Positions 36,750 through 48,614 of a stretch of DNA of 64,000 bases are shown in pieces. Under the pieces are notes generated by a model. That model was not told the DNA's origin, did no database searches, and saw nothing but the letters and a program-made list of their open reading frames with translations. The DNA comes from Sphingomonadales bacterium (lineage in GTDB: Bacteria; Pseudomonadota; Alphaproteobacteria; Sphingomonadales; Sphingomonadaceae), in NCBI GenBank assembly GCA_025352685.1, contig JANXSN010000107.1, positions 1 through 64,000 on the forward strand, read 5' to 3'. The first letter of the stretch is position 1. Every line of letters starts with the position of its first letter. The translations under genes and the position numbers were made by a program.

Positions 36750-38354
36750 ATGACCGATACGACATCAGACGCGGCACCAGGGCCCACCACCCTCGATGCC
36801 AAACGCGACCGTTTGGTCATCCTGGCGTCGTCACTCGGCACAGTATTCGAATGGTATGACTTTTTTGTCTATGGCATCCTCGCGCCGTTGCTGGGTACCC
36901 TATTTTTTCCTTCAACCAACGCGACGGCGGCGACCTTGGCCAGCCTTGCCGTATTTGGCGCAGGGTTTGGGGTCCGGCCGGTCGGTGCGTTGGTGTTCGG
37001 CTATTTTGGCGATTTGATCGGACGCAAATACACCTTCCTGGTCACCATTACGCTGATGGGCGGCGCCACGGCGGCGATTGGCTTTCTCCCGACATACGCC
37101 AGTGCAGGAATATGGGCGACGGCACTCCTGGTCGGGTTGCGTCTGTTGCAGGGATTGGCGCTCGGCGGTGAATATGGCGGCGCCGCAATTTATGTCGCCG
37201 AACACGCCCCCGACCGCAAGCGTGGTCAATATACCAGCTGGATCCAGGTGTCGGTAGTCGGCGGATTTCTGCTTAGTCTCATCGTCGTGCTGACCTGCCG
37301 GCACAACCTGACGAAGGAAGCGTTCGCAGCATGGGGCTGGAGAATTCCTTTCCTCGCTTCACTCGCGATGCTGGCGATCTCGCTCTACATCCGGATGAAA
37401 CTGTCCGAGAGCCCCGTGTTCAAAGCGATGAAGGAAGCGGGCACCGTCTCGCGCAACCCGATCCTCGATTCAATCCGTGAACCTGGCAACCTGGGTCGTG
37501 TTCTGGTTGCGCTATTCGGCGTCGCGGCTGGGCTGACGGTTGTCTATTACACATCGCAATTCGCGACGCTTTCCTTCTTGCGAGACACAGCTCGGCTCGC
37601 CGAGGAAGATGCATTGCTGTACATGGCGATCGGGGCCTGCCTTGCAGCGCCGCTTTACGTGCTATTTGGCGCGCTTAGTGACCGCATTGGTCGCAAGAAG
37701 ATCTTGCTAACCGGCTATGCACTATCCGCACTCTTCGTCTTTCCGATCTTTCACATGATGGCTGATGCGGCCAACCCGGCGCTAGCCCGCGCCAATGCCA
37801 CGTCGCCGGTCCGACTCGAATTGCCTGATTGCGACTTCAGTATTTTCGCACCCAGACAGGAACAACCCTGCGCCAAGGCGCTCGGTTATCTCGCCAAGCG
37901 CGGGATTGGTTACGAAAAGGTCACACCTTATGCATCGGGCAGCGTCGCGATCAACGTCGGAAACAAGCGGATCGCCGGCTTCGACGAAAAGACCTATACC
38001 GCGGCACTTGTTGCGGCCGGCTACCCCGACAAAGCCGATAATCGGGAGAAACAACCGTGGAAGATCATTCTCGCCGTCGCACTCATGGTTGGACTTTCGG
38101 CGATGACCTACGGACAGGTCGCCGCAATACTGGTTGAAATGTTTCCCGCCCGTATCCGTTACACGTCAATGTCGGTGCCGTATCATATCGGGTCAGGCTA
38201 TTTTGGCGGATTCCTGCCGTTTATCTCACAGCTGATCGTCATCAAGAGCGGCGATCCATATGCCGGGTTGTGGTATACGGTCGTCGTGGTGGTGTTAGCG
38301 TTCTTTGTCAGTCTGTTCTTCCTCGAGGAGCGGGCCGGCGATCCGCTCGATTAA
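36750..38354 (+). CDS. MHS-family MFS transporter
   Basis: The 534-residue protein belongs to the metabolite:H+ symporter (MHS) branch of the major facilitators, like ProP and shikimate or alpha-ketoglutarate permeases. Near residue 25 is GTVFEWYDFFVYG, near 75 RPVGALVFGYFGDLIGRKYTF, and GLRLLQGLALGGEYGGA follows. A ~95-residue hydrophilic insert with two cysteines lies between helices 8 and 9 (residues ~345-435), seen in some relatives. ATG 36750 has GGGGGCG at a good spacing. Nine bases separate it from alr. Substrate unknown. Confidence 0.9.
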   Translation: MTDTTSDAAPGPTTLDAKRDRLVILASSLGTVFEWYDFFVYGILAPLLGTLFFPSTNATAATLASLAVFGAGFGVRPVGALVFGYFGDLIGRKYTFLVTITLMGGATAAIGFLPTYASAGIWATALLVGLRLLQGLALGGEYGGAAIYVAEHAPDRKRGQYTSWIQVSVVGGFLLSLIVVLTCRHNLTKEAFAAWGWRIPFLASLAMLAISLYIRMKLSESPVFKAMKEAGTVSRNPILDSIREPGNLGRVLVALFGVAAGLTVVYYTSQFATLSFLRDTARLAEEDALLYMAIGACLAAPLYVLFGALSDRIGRKKILLTGYALSALFVFPIFHMMADAANPALARANATSPVRLELPDCDFSIFAPRQEQPCAKALGYLAKRGIGYEKVTPYASGSVAINVGNKRIAGFDEKTYTAALVAAGYPDKADNREKQPWKIILAVALMVGLSAMTYGQVAAILVEMFPARIRYTSMSVPYHIGSGYFGGFLPFISQLIVIKSGDPYAGLWYTVVVVVLAFFVSLFFLEERAGDPLD

Positions 38355-38363
38355 CTGCCGCCG

Positions 38364-39380
38364 GTGGATGATCCCCTGCGCCTGCGCCTCGACGGCAATG
38401 CGTTGACCGCGAACTGGCGTTGGTTGGCGATGAGAAGCGGTCCTGCGGCGTGTGGAGCTGCGGTTAAAGCCGATGGTTATGGTCTCGGCGCTCGAGCCGT
38501 CGTTCGGCGGCTGTCGCTGGCAGGATGTCGCGATTTTTTTGTGGCCAATTGGGGCGAGGTTGCGGGAATTTCGCCGATTGTTCCCGACAGCGGTGTGTCA
38601 GTCCTTCATGGCATTCGGCCGGACGACATGCCCTATGCTTTGCGCACGTCGGCCCGCCCCGTGCTCAATACACCCGAACAAGTCGTTCGCTGGCGACTTA
38701 CCCAACGACCCTGCGATGTGATGATTGACACCGGCATGAACCGGCTGGGTCTGTCGGTGCAGGATGTGGCCGACGGCGTACTCGACGGGCTCGAGATCGA
38801 TACGCTGATGAGTCACCTTGCCTGTGCCGATGAGGACAGCCCCATGAACGCAGCCCAGTTGGCAGCATTCAGTGCCATCAAAGCGTCCGCGCGACGCCGA
38901 AGTTTGGCCAACTCGGCGGGCATTTGTCTCGGGAACAGTTATACCTTCGATCTGACCCGCCCCGGTCTCGCGCTCTATGGCGGAATCCCGCGAAGCGAAG
39001 CGGTTGGACATATCAAGCAAGTGGCCTTCCCCGAAGCGCAGGTCGTACAGGTGCGCTGTGTCAGAGCAGGCGACAGTGTTGGTTACGGGGCGAGCTTTGT
39101 GGCACCGAGCGACACCGATGTGGCGATCCTCAACATCGGCTATGCCGATGGCTATCTGCGCGGGTTTGCGGGCGCCGGAACATGCGGGCAAGGGCGGTTC
39201 CCAGTACTCGGCCGCGTATCGATGGATCTTGTCGCGGTCGACGTCAGCGGCAGTGACGTGGGCGAGGGAGACTGGGTCAGTGTCGATTACGATTTGCCAG
39301 CTGCCAGCGCGGCGTCGGGATTGTCACAATATGAACTGCTGACCGGGCTTGGCGCGAGATACGAGCGTCGAGGGTTTTAG
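38364..39380 (+). CDS. alr: Alanine racemase
   Basis: Alr interconverts L- and D-alanine with PLP, supplying D-Ala for peptidoglycan. The 338-residue protein has the PLP lysine at residue 35 ([12 protein letters not shown]), a DTGMNRLG segment, and the second-base tyrosine in [10 protein letters not shown]. The C-terminal [16 protein letters not shown] completes the pattern. The start is GTG 38364. It is a little shorter than E. coli Alr. Its stop overlaps the stop of the convergent thiolase gene by four bases. Confidence 0.92.
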   Translation: MDDPLRLRLDGNALTANWRWLAMRSGPAACGAAVKADGYGLGARAVVRRLSLAGCRDFFVANWGEVAGISPIVPDSGVSVLHGIRPDDMPYALRTSARPVLNTPEQVVRWRLTQRPCDVMIDTGMNRLGLSVQDVADGVLDGLEIDTLMSHLACADEDSPMNAAQLAAFSAIKASARRRSLANSAGICLGNSYTFDLTRPGLALYGGIPRSEAVGHIKQVAFPEAQVVQVRCVRAGDSVGYGASFVAPSDTDVAILNIGYADGYLRGFAGAGTCGQGRFPVLGRVSMDLVAVDVSGSDVGEGDWVSVDYDLPAASAASGLSQYELLTGLGARYERRGF

Positions 39381-40552
39381 CCCCGCTCGACGGCCAGCGC
39401 GACGCCCATGCCGCCGCCGATGCATAAAGTTGCGAGGCCCCGCTTGGCATTGCGACGACCCATTTCGTGCAGCAGTGTTGTCAGGACACGCGCACCACTC
39501 GCGCCGATCGGGTGCCCGATGGCGATGGCGCCCCCGTTGACATTGACCTTGTCCGGATCCCAACCGAGTGCCTTGCCGACGGCCAGCGCCTGTGCGGCAA
39601 ACGCCTCGTTAGCTTCAATCAGGTCGAGATCGGCGATCGACCATCCGGCGCGTTCAAGTGCGCGCCGCGTTGCCGGCACAGGGCCGATTCCCATGATCGA
39701 CGGATCGACGCCCGCGCTTGCCCATCCGGCGATCCGGGCGAGAATAGGGGAGCCACGCCGAGCGGCCTCGTCAGCGGACATGAGCACAAGAGCTGCTGCG
39801 CCATCGTTGAGGCCGCTGGCATTGGCCGCCGTAACCGTGCCATCCTTTTTGAAGGCGGGACGAAGACCGGCGAGCGATTCAACAGTCACGCCGTCGCGAA
39901 TAAACTCATCGCTCTCAACGATTGTGTCCCCCTTGCGGCCCTTGATCGTCACGGCAGCAATTTCGTCGCGGAAAATTCCGTTGGCGCGCGCCGCGGAGGC
40001 CAGGTTTTGCGATCGCGCAGCAAAGCTGTCCTGCATCTCGCGTGTGATCTGATACTGTTCGGCCAGGTTTTCGGCGGTGATGCCCATATGATAACCATTG
40101 AAGACATCGGTGAGGCCGTCCTTGATCATGGTATCGACGAGCTCAAGATTACCCATCTTTGCCCCGGCGCGCAGTGATTGGGCGTGAGGGCTGAGCGACA
40201 TGCTTTCTTGGCCGCCCGCGACGACGATGCTTGCGTCGCCAGCCTTGATCGCCTGCATTGCCAGCGCGACTGCGCGCAACCCGGATCCGCAGACCTGGTT
40301 AATGCCGAATGCCGAGACTTCCTTGGGAATGCCGGCAGCCATCGATGCCTGCCGCGCCGGATTTTGGCCTTGGGCTGCGGTCAGTACCTGGCCGAGGATG
40401 ACATCGGATATTTCCGCCGGAGCAACGCCTGCGCTCTCCAGCGCGGCAACGATGGCAACGCGCCCAAGTTCGTGCGCAGGTACCGAAGCGAAGCTGCCGA
40501 GAAAGCTGCCGACCGGCGTGCGCCGGGCAGCGGTAATGACGACGTCGCTCAT
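39377..40552 (-). CDS. phaA: Acetyl-CoA C-acetyltransferase (beta-ketothiolase)
   Basis: The enzyme condenses two acetyl-CoA to acetoacetyl-CoA, the first step of polyhydroxybutyrate synthesis, or degrades acetoacetyl-CoA. The 391 residues contain the nucleophile Cys88 ([11 protein letters not shown]), the [15 protein letters not shown] block and the C-terminal CIGGGMG motif. ATG 40552 is preceded by GGAGAGCCTGAT. It is divergent from phaR, the PHB regulator, supporting a storage role; atoB is an alternative name. Confidence 0.9.
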   Translation of the reverse strand: MSDVVITAARRTPVGSFLGSFASVPAHELGRVAIVAALESAGVAPAEISDVILGQVLTAAQGQNPARQASMAAGIPKEVSAFGINQVCGSGLRAVALAMQAIKAGDASIVVAGGQESMSLSPHAQSLRAGAKMGNLELVDTMIKDGLTDVFNGYHMGITAENLAEQYQITREMQDSFAARSQNLASAARANGIFRDEIAAVTIKGRKGDTIVESDEFIRDGVTVESLAGLRPAFKKDGTVTAANASGLNDGAAALVLMSADEAARRGSPILARIAGWASAGVDPSIMGIGPVPATRRALERAGWSIADLDLIEANEAFAAQALAVGKALGWDPDKVNVNGGAIAIGHPIGASGARVLTTLLHEMGRRNAKRGLATLCIGGGMGVALAVERG

Positions 40553-40623
40553 ATCAGGCTCTCCACGCGCATAATGTCGAGGTTCTTTACGCAATCGCAT
40601 GCTGCAATGCCACACTGATGTGT

Positions 40624-40635
40624 TGCTGTGCAGCA
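40624..40635. promoter_or_regulatory. Palindrome in the phaA-phaR divergent promoter region
   Basis: TGCTG-TG-CAGCA is a perfect two-arm palindrome lying between the divergent phaA and phaR starts. PhaR proteins are reported to bind GC-rich TGC/GCA repeats and autoregulate, so this is a candidate operator. The match to a published consensus is not exact. Confidence 0.3.
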
Positions 40636-40679
40636 TAGCGGCGTGTAGGGAGTTTTTTTCCCGTCGAGGACTCCGAGAT

Positions 40680-41225
40680 ATGGCCCGCCCGGCACTGAGC
40701 GATGACGGCAGCGAAAAGCCGTCCGTTATTGTAAAAAAATATGCCAACCGTCGTCTCTATAACACCGAAACGTCGAGCTATATTACTTTGGAGCACCTTG
40801 CGGCGCTGACCCGAGAAGGGCGCGAGTTCAAAGTGCTGGACGCCAAAACCGACGAGGACATCACGCATAGCGTTTTGACCCAGATCATCATGGACGAGGA
40901 AAGCCGCGGCGCAACATTGCTGCCGCCGACCTTTCTTCGCCAGCTTATTTCCATGTATGGCGATTCGATGCAGGCCATGGTGCCGCAATATCTTGAAGCG
41001 TCAATGGATGCATTCCGTTTGAATCAGACGAAGTTCAACGATGCCATGAAGACTGCCTTCACCGGTGGCCCTTTTGCTGAGATGGCCAAGCGAAACATGG
41101 AAATGTTTCAGGCCGCGACGAGTGCATTCGTGCCCGGAAGCAAGGCTGAGAAGGCGAACGAGGTTGCCGCGTTAAAAGCACAAATAGCCGAGCTTCAAGC
41201 TAAGGTGGACAAGCTCGGGAACTGA
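40680..41225 (+). CDS. phaR: Polyhydroxyalkanoate synthesis repressor
   Basis: PhaR binds PHB granules and the DNA of phasin genes, and releases DNA when polymer is present. The 181-residue protein has the N-terminal PHB/PHA accumulation regulator DNA-binding block ([26 protein letters not shown]) and the [11 protein letters not shown] segment. A helical C-terminus ends in a coiled coil ([16 protein letters not shown]). ATG 40680 follows GAGGAC; an upstream open frame is not homologous. Its stop abuts the stop of the convergent methyltransferase gene with no gap. Confidence 0.94.
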   Translation: MARPALSDDGSEKPSVIVKKYANRRLYNTETSSYITLEHLAALTREGREFKVLDAKTDEDITHSVLTQIIMDEESRGATLLPPTFLRQLISMYGDSMQAMVPQYLEASMDAFRLNQTKFNDAMKTAFTGGPFAEMAKRNMEMFQAATSAFVPGSKAEKANEVAALKAQIAELQAKVDKLGN

Positions 41226-42059
41226 CTACTTCCGCGGTTTGATGAACTTCAAAGTCATCCGGTCGCTTTCGCCGATCGCAGCGTAGCGCGCACGATCGAT
41301 ATCCTTGTCCGCGTAGGTGGGGGGAAGGGTCCAGACACCATTGGGATAGTTGTGCGTATCGCGCGGGTTCGCATTGATCTCGCTCGCGCCTGCCAGCAGA
41401 AAGCCCGCCTTTGTCGCGAGCATGCGGATGGTCGAGACTTTCATGTAGCCACTCGACTGTTCAAGGGCCGAGTCCATAGCTTCGGGGAGCCGATGATCCT
41501 CGATACCAAGTACGCCGCCTGGCTTCAGCATCGCGTAAATTTCGCGAAATGCAGCTTCGGCATAATTGCGCTTGTCATTTGTGAGATAGCCCATTTGCCA
41601 ATTATGAACGTTTCGGAAAGTCAGCACGGCATCGACTGAGCCCGAAGCGACGCTGGCACCGCCCAGCGCAAGGGGGAAGTTTGCGCGCCCGACCTTCCGG
41701 TAAGCAGCCGGATCGGCATCAAGCTTTTTACCAATACTGGCGGTCGCGGCGCCCGGTGGCGTAGCGACGATGAGGTGTCCCTGATCGCGCAAATAAGGCG
41801 CCAGAATCTCGGTATACCATCCACCGCCTGGCCATATCTCGACGACCGTGTCTGTTGGCTTTACGCCGAAGAAAGTAAGCGTTGCGGCTGGGTTGCGGTA
41901 TTTGTCGCGTGCGACGTTGACTGCCGTGCGCGTGGGTGCTGCAACGGCTGCAGCAAGCTCTGTCTTTACCGAGGGTATCGCCGTTTTGGCGCTTGACGAG
42001 ACGGTTGCAAACGGTCCGGTACCCATGACGAGCAAGACAGTGATCAAAAATCGGCGCAT
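41226..42059 (-). CDS. Exported methyltransferase-like protein
   Basis: This 277-residue protein has a signal peptide (MRRFLITVLLVMGTGPFATV) and then a class I SAM-methyltransferase-like core with VVEIWPGGGWYTEILAPYL and VDAVLTFRNVHNWQ. The glycine motif I is intact, which suggests SAM binding, although periplasmic SAM is not generally available. Related exported proteins occur in many alphaproteobacteria and their function is unknown. ATG 42059 is preceded by GGAGAT at a spacing of five. The gene is alone on its strand. Confidence 0.8.
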   Translation of the reverse strand: MRRFLITVLLVMGTGPFATVSSSAKTAIPSVKTELAAAVAAPTRTAVNVARDKYRNPAATLTFFGVKPTDTVVEIWPGGGWYTEILAPYLRDQGHLIVATPPGAATASIGKKLDADPAAYRKVGRANFPLALGGASVASGSVDAVLTFRNVHNWQMGYLTNDKRNYAEAAFREIYAMLKPGGVLGIEDHRLPEAMDSALEQSSGYMKVSTIRMLATKAGFLLAGASEINANPRDTHNYPNGVWTLPPTYADKDIDRARYAAIGESDRMTLKFIKPRK

Positions 42060-42155
42060 GAAAAGATCTCCGCGAGCAAGAAGAATTTGAACGACCAGGA
42101 TGCGACGCGGCAGCGCCCGATGCAAGCCATGCTGACGACGACGGCGCGTTAGATT

Positions 42156-43688
42156 TTACAGGCAAGCTTCGAGGAACGGCTGGTCGAAGCCATATTGTTT
42201 GGCTTTTTCCAGCGTATAGGGGCGCAGGCCCATCGCCCGATATTCGCCGATGATCTTGCCGTCGGCATCTTCGTCGAGATATTCGAATTTGAAGAGCTGC
42301 TGCGTTACGATCACGGGACCCTCCATACCGATGACTTCGGTAATGTCGGTCACGCGGCGCGAACCGTCGCGCAGGCGTTTAACCTGTACGATGAGATCGA
42401 CTGAATCGGCGATCTGGCGCGAAATCGCTTCCTTGGGCATCTTGATGTCGCCCATCATCACCATGTTTTCCATACGCGCTATCGCTTCGCGCGGGGAGTT
42501 CGAGTGAAGCGTACACATTGATCCGTCATGGCCGGTGTTCATGGCAGCGAGCATGTCGAAACACTCCGAGCCGCGAATTTCGCCCAAGATGATGCGATCT
42601 GGGCGCATACGCAAGGCGTTGATGACAAGATCCCGGATCGTGATAGCGCCGTGTCCCTCGAGGTTTGCGGGACGCGTTTCGAGCGGCAGCCAGTGCGGCT
42701 GCTGGAGACGAAGTTCGGCTGCATCCTCGATCGTGAGCACCCGTTCGCCCGGATCGATCATTTTCGACAGAGCGTTGAGCATTGTGGTTTTACCCGAGCC
42801 CGTTCCCCCCGAAATGACGATATTGAAACGGGCTGCACCAGCAATTTTGAGTGCGGTTGCCATCTTGTCGCTCATCGACCCGCCCTTGGCCATCATGTCG
42901 AGCGTAATCGGTTTGGCAGAGAACTTACGAATGGAGATCGCGGTCCCGCGCAACGAAAGCGGCGGGACAATGACGTTGACACGTGAGCCGTCTTTCAACC
43001 GGGCATCGGCAAGTGGCGTCGTTTGATCGACCCGCCGACCGACCGAGTTGCAGATCCGTTGCGCAATCTGGAAGAGATGTTCTTCATCGCGAAACTGGAT
43101 TGGCGCGATCGTCAGCTTGCCTTTCCGTTCGATGTAGGTTTGGTCCGGGCCGTTGACCATGATATCGGTAATTGTCGGATCGTTAAGCAGCTCTTCGAGA
43201 GGTCCGAGACCCAAAAGCTCGTCAACTAATACCTTTTCGAGCGCGAACTGCTCACGACGGTTGAGTGTGAATTTGAGCTCTGCGAGCACTTCGCCGATGA
43301 TCGGGCGGAACTCTTCGGCCAGTTCGTCCTTATTGAGCGTCGCCGCTGCTTCGGGATCAATGCGTTCGAGCAGGCGCGGTAGCACCTGCTCCTTGATCTT
43401 GTGCACGCTTGCCTCAAAGCCTTCGGCCCTCGGCTGAATTTCCATTTCGCTATTCTGGCGTTCCGACAGCCGTGCCATCGCGTCCGACATTGGCGTCGAT
43501 GGACCGTTTTGTTCCATCTCCGCGGCATGGAACGATCGAGGATCGATCGGTGGGAACTGACTTCCGCCGTCAAGTGCGGAAGGGGCGGGAGCGGCGCCGC
43601 CTGGACCCTGCATAGGACGCGCAACGCCAAACGCAGGCCGGGAGGGACCCGTGCCGCCAATACCGCCGCGTTTGCCGAATGCACTCAT
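42156..43688 (-). CDS. cpaF: CpaF-family ATPase (TadA-like secretion ATPase)
   Basis: CpaF powers assembly of Flp/Tad pili. The 510-residue protein has a disordered Gly/Pro-rich N-terminus (~80 residues), an N-terminal domain, and the type II/IV secretion ATPase core. In the core Walker A is GGTGSGKTT, Walker B lies in ILGEIRGSECFD, and HDGSMCTLHSNSP follows. No other cpa/tad genes flank it, so it is either the detached member of a pilus locus elsewhere or has a different use. Confidence 0.93.
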   Translation of the reverse strand: MSAFGKRGGIGGTGPSRPAFGVARPMQGPGGAAPAPSALDGGSQFPPIDPRSFHAAEMEQNGPSTPMSDAMARLSERQNSEMEIQPRAEGFEASVHKIKEQVLPRLLERIDPEAAATLNKDELAEEFRPIIGEVLAELKFTLNRREQFALEKVLVDELLGLGPLEELLNDPTITDIMVNGPDQTYIERKGKLTIAPIQFRDEEHLFQIAQRICNSVGRRVDQTTPLADARLKDGSRVNVIVPPLSLRGTAISIRKFSAKPITLDMMAKGGSMSDKMATALKIAGAARFNIVISGGTGSGKTTMLNALSKMIDPGERVLTIEDAAELRLQQPHWLPLETRPANLEGHGAITIRDLVINALRMRPDRIILGEIRGSECFDMLAAMNTGHDGSMCTLHSNSPREAIARMENMVMMGDIKMPKEAISRQIADSVDLIVQVKRLRDGSRRVTDITEVIGMEGPVIVTQQLFKFEYLDEDADGKIIGEYRAMGLRPYTLEKAKQYGFDQPFLEACL

Positions 43689-43923
43689 CTATCTGTCCCG
43701 TAACAAGGGTATCCACTCAACACTGTGTGGCTAGATAGGGTGAATAACGAGTAAACTTTGAAGAAAAGCTAATCGTTTGAACGCTTGTGACGGTGCAGGG
43801 GCGCGCTTGGATGCACTGATCGGACGCTAGGCAACCGCGATGCGTCAATTTCGGCGGTAGGCCGCAACGGAACCCAGCCTCGGACGCTCTTCCCGCTGCC
43901 CCACACACCGCAGGAGACCTCCG

Positions 43924-44366
43924 ATGGAAATCACGAGAGCCCTGAAACAAGACTATAATGTGCGCTAGTTCATGTTGGATACCATCAACCCGAGCGCCGA
44001 CGCGGCCGAAATTTGCTAGATATTTGAACAGTTTGGCGCTTTGCTCTGCAAACATTCCAAGGCTGAAGAAAGGGTTGTGTGCGACGCGCTCATCGCGACT
44101 GGCGATGACAAGACCGAAGTAGATGCTGATGAAGGATATACCGAACGCATGCTCGCCGACACGCTGCTCAAGAAGATGAAGCGGGCACTGACCCGCTGTC
44201 GGTAAAATGGCGTGCCGAGGTGCATGTGATGCAGGAAACGGTCGGGCATCACACCAAAGAGGAAGAAGACACGATCTTTGACGATGTGAGAGACAATTTT
44301 GACAGTCCCGAGCGCGACGAAATGGGTGAGGCGTTCGAGAAGCTCAAGCTTGAGGCAGCAGTCTAG
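43924..44366 (+). pseudogene. Hemerythrin (HHE cation-binding) domain protein, decayed
   Basis: One frame reads MEITRALKQDYN, then LDTINPSADAAEI, LLCKHSKAEERVVCDALIATGDD and DEGYTERMLADTLLKKM. This is the pattern of HHE hemerythrin proteins. It is interrupted by TAG codons at 43966-43968 and 44017-44019. A frame change near 44180 leads to DPLSVKWRAEVHVMQETVGHHTKEEEDTIFDDV and the natural stop at 44364-44366. The first iron-binding His (usually in QDHD) has become Tyr. The gene is clearly dead; its end overlaps the stop of atpC. Confidence 0.85.
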
Positions 44367-44629
44367 ACGGCAAAGTCTGCGCGCTCGGCGAGGACGGTGA
44401 GACCGTTCTCTCCAATCTCTGCAAACCCGCCCCGAACAGCGATATGCTGCGGCGTCGATCCGTCCTTTGCATAGACGCGGATCTCGCCATCGCGGAGGGT
44501 GGTCATGACCGGCGCATGTCCCGCCAGTACGCCCATATCGCCCTCAGAGCCCGGGATCTCGACCATATATGCCTCGGTGCTCAGCACCGCGCGTTCGGGC
44601 GTCACCAGCTCGAAGTGAATCGTTGCCAC
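44363..44629 (-). CDS. atpC: F1 ATP synthase subunit epsilon
   Basis: Epsilon is the rotor-end subunit that couples and inhibits F1. The 88-residue protein covers the N-terminal beta-sandwich (FELVTPERAVLSTEAYMVEIPGSEGDMGVL...HAPVMTTL) and stops just after it; the C-terminal helical inhibitory hairpin of E. coli epsilon is absent, as is common in alphaproteobacteria. Its ATG is next to the atpD stop. It is the last gene of atpHAGDC. Confidence 0.94.
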   Translation of the reverse strand: MATIHFELVTPERAVLSTEAYMVEIPGSEGDMGVLAGHAPVMTTLRDGEIRVYAKDGSTPQHIAVRGGFAEIGENGLTVLAERADFAV

Positions 44630-46189
<1,560 letters not shown>

Positions 46190-47071
46190 CTAAAGCGCTT
46201 CTGCGCCGGCGATGATTTCGATGAGTTCAGTGGTGATCGCGGCTTGACGGGTTCGGTTATAGAGTACCGTGAGTTTATTGATCATATCACCAGCGTTGCG
46301 CGTCGCATTATCCATTGCGGTCATGCGACTACCTTGTTCGGACGCGGCATTTTCGAGCAGTGCGCGAAAAATCTGGATCGCGACGTTGCGGGGAAGAAGC
46401 TCGGCCAGAATCTCTTCCTCGTCGGGTTCGTATTCCACTGCGGCCTTCGCGCCGACCGGGGCTGCAATGGCCGCGGGTGCGAGTGGCACTGGTATGATCT
46501 GGATCCCTGTGGGCTCCTGGACCAGCGCCGAGCGGAACTTGGCGAAGAACAGGTGCGCGACGTCAAATTCACCGGCCTCGAACCTGGCGATCAGGTCTTC
46601 GGCGACGATCTGCGCATCGGTGAAGGCAACGTTTTTGATATGGCCGATTTCCTGGTCGTGCAGGATCTGCCTCGGATAAAAGCGGCGCAAAACGCGCCCC
46701 TTCTTTCCCGCCAGATAAAAGAGCACGGTTTTGCCTGCCGCTTCCAGCTCCGCGGCCTTTGCGCGAGCGGCACGGACGATGTTGGTGTTGAACGCTCCCG
46801 CCAGGCCCCGTTCGGATGTTGCCACGACCAGGAGGTGGACGAGGTCCTTGCCTGTACCGACGAGGAGTTTGGGCGAACCTTCACTCGCCGTCACCTTGGC
46901 CGCCAGGCGAGACATTACCGCTTCGAGACGCTCGGCATAAGGGCGTCCGGCGACGGCGGCCTCCTGCGCCCGGCGCAGTTTTGCTGCCGCGACCATCTTC
47001 ATCGCTTTGGTGATTTTCTGCGTCGACTTCACGGAGCCGATTCGCATTTTGAGGGCTTTGAGGCTCGCCAT
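46190..47071 (-). CDS. atpG: F1 ATP synthase subunit gamma
   Basis: Gamma is the central shaft that rotates inside the alpha-beta ring. The 293-residue protein starts [33 protein letters not shown], the conserved N-terminal helix, and ends with the matching helix [32 protein letters not shown]. Length is normal. It follows atpA by four bases. Confidence 0.97.
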   Translation of the reverse strand: MASLKALKMRIGSVKSTQKITKAMKMVAAAKLRRAQEAAVAGRPYAERLEAVMSRLAAKVTASEGSPKLLVGTGKDLVHLLVVATSERGLAGAFNTNIVRAARAKAAELEAAGKTVLFYLAGKKGRVLRRFYPRQILHDQEIGHIKNVAFTDAQIVAEDLIARFEAGEFDVAHLFFAKFRSALVQEPTGIQIIPVPLAPAAIAAPVGAKAAVEYEPDEEEILAELLPRNVAIQIFRALLENAASEQGSRMTAMDNATRNAGDMINKLTVLYNRTRQAAITTELIEIIAGAEAL

Positions 47072-47075
47072 TTAC

Positions 47076-48605
47076 TTACGCAAACGTCTTTGCGAATGCG
47101 TCGAGTGCTTTGACAAGACCGCCTTTGGCCTCTTCGCCCAAGTCTTTAGTATCGCGAATTGTCTTGAGCACACCGGTGTGGTTTGCACGCAGGTCAGCAA
47201 GCATGGCTTCCTCGTAGCGTGTGACGTCGGTCACGGCGACGGCGTCGAGATAACCGTTGGTCCCCGCGAAGATCGACGCGGTCTGCTCCTCGAACGGCAT
47301 CGGCGCATATTGCTTCTGCTTGAGCAGCTCAGTGAGACGGGCGCCGCGGTTGAGCAACTTTTGGGTCGATGCGTCGAGGTCCGAGCCGAACTGCGCAAAC
47401 GCCGCCATTTCGCGATACTGTGCTAGTTCAAGCTTGATACTGCCAGATACCTTTTTCATTGCCTTGGTCTGAGCGGCAGAACCGACACGGCTAACCGAGA
47501 GTCCAACGTTAATTGCCGGACGGATACCTTGGTAGAACAGATCGGTTTCAAGGAAGATCTGTCCGTCGGTGATCGAAATCACATTGGTCGGAATATAGGC
47601 CGAGACATCGCCAGCCTGGGTTTCGATGATCGGGAGCGCCGTCAGCGAACCATTGCCGTTCGCCTCGTTCATCTTGGCGGCGCGCTCGAGCAAGCGACTG
47701 TGCAGATAAAAAACGTCACCAGGATAAGCTTCTCGGCCTGGCGGACGCCGCAGGAGAAGCGACATCTGGCGATAGGCGACGGCTTGCTTGGACAAATCGT
47801 CATAGACGATCAGGGCGTGCATGCCGTTGTCGCGAAAATATTCACCCATCGCGCAGCCTGTGTAGGGCGCGAGGAACTGCAGCGGGGCAGGCTCCGACGC
47901 GGTCGCAGCGACAACGATTGTATAGTCCATCGCACCGCTCTCCTCGAGCGCGCGGACAATCTGTGCAACTGTCGAGCGTTTCTGACCGATGGCGACGTAG
48001 ATGCAATAGAGCTTTTGGCTCTCGTCCGTGCCCGTGTGGCCCGCCTTCTGGTTTATGAAGGTGTCGATCGCGACGGCCGTCTTGCCGGTTTGACGGTCTC
48101 CGATGATCAGCTCGCGCTGTCCACGGCCGACAGGAACGAGCGCGTCGAGCGCTTTTAGACCGGTCTGGACCGGCTCGTGGACCGATTTGCGTGGGATGAT
48201 GCCGGGGGCTTTTACTTCAACGCGACTGCGCTGGTCAGTAACGATCGGCCCCTTGCCGTCAATCGGATTGCCGAGACCGTCAACGACCCGGCCCAAAAGT
48301 CCCTTGCCGACCGGCACGTCGACGATCGTCCCCGTCCGCTTGACGACATCGCCTTCCTTGATTTCCGAGTCCGATCCGAAAATCACGACGCCGACATTGT
48401 CGGCCTCGAGATTAAGCGCCATGCCCTGGACGCCGTTGGCGAATGCGACCATCTCCCCAGCCTGGACATTGTCAAGACCGTGGATGCGCGCAATTCCGTC
48501 GCCGACAGACAGCACTTGTCCGGTTTCGGAAATTTCTGCTTCCGTGCCAAAGGATGCAATCTGATCCTTGATAACACGGGAGATTTCAGCGGCGCGGATA
48601 TCCAT
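47076..48605 (-). CDS. atpA: F1 ATP synthase subunit alpha
   Basis: Alpha alternates with beta in the F1 ring and binds regulatory nucleotide. The 509-residue protein has P-loop [30 protein letters not shown], and [21 protein letters not shown] 48605 gives the standard [16 protein letters not shown] start. Gene order H-A-G-D-C is typical of alphaproteobacteria, where the Fo genes lie elsewhere. Confidence 0.98.
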   Translation of the reverse strand: MDIRAAEISRVIKDQIASFGTEAEISETGQVLSVGDGIARIHGLDNVQAGEMVAFANGVQGMALNLEADNVGVVIFGSDSEIKEGDVVKRTGTIVDVPVGKGLLGRVVDGLGNPIDGKGPIVTDQRSRVEVKAPGIIPRKSVHEPVQTGLKALDALVPVGRGQRELIIGDRQTGKTAVAIDTFINQKAGHTGTDESQKLYCIYVAIGQKRSTVAQIVRALEESGAMDYTIVVAATASEPAPLQFLAPYTGCAMGEYFRDNGMHALIVYDDLSKQAVAYRQMSLLLRRPPGREAYPGDVFYLHSRLLERAAKMNEANGNGSLTALPIIETQAGDVSAYIPTNVISITDGQIFLETDLFYQGIRPAINVGLSVSRVGSAAQTKAMKKVSGSIKLELAQYREMAAFAQFGSDLDASTQKLLNRGARLTELLKQKQYAPMPFEEQTASIFAGTNGYLDAVAVTDVTRYEEAMLADLRANHTGVLKTIRDTKDLGEEAKGGLVKALDAFAKTFA

Positions 48606-48614
48606 TTGAGTAAC

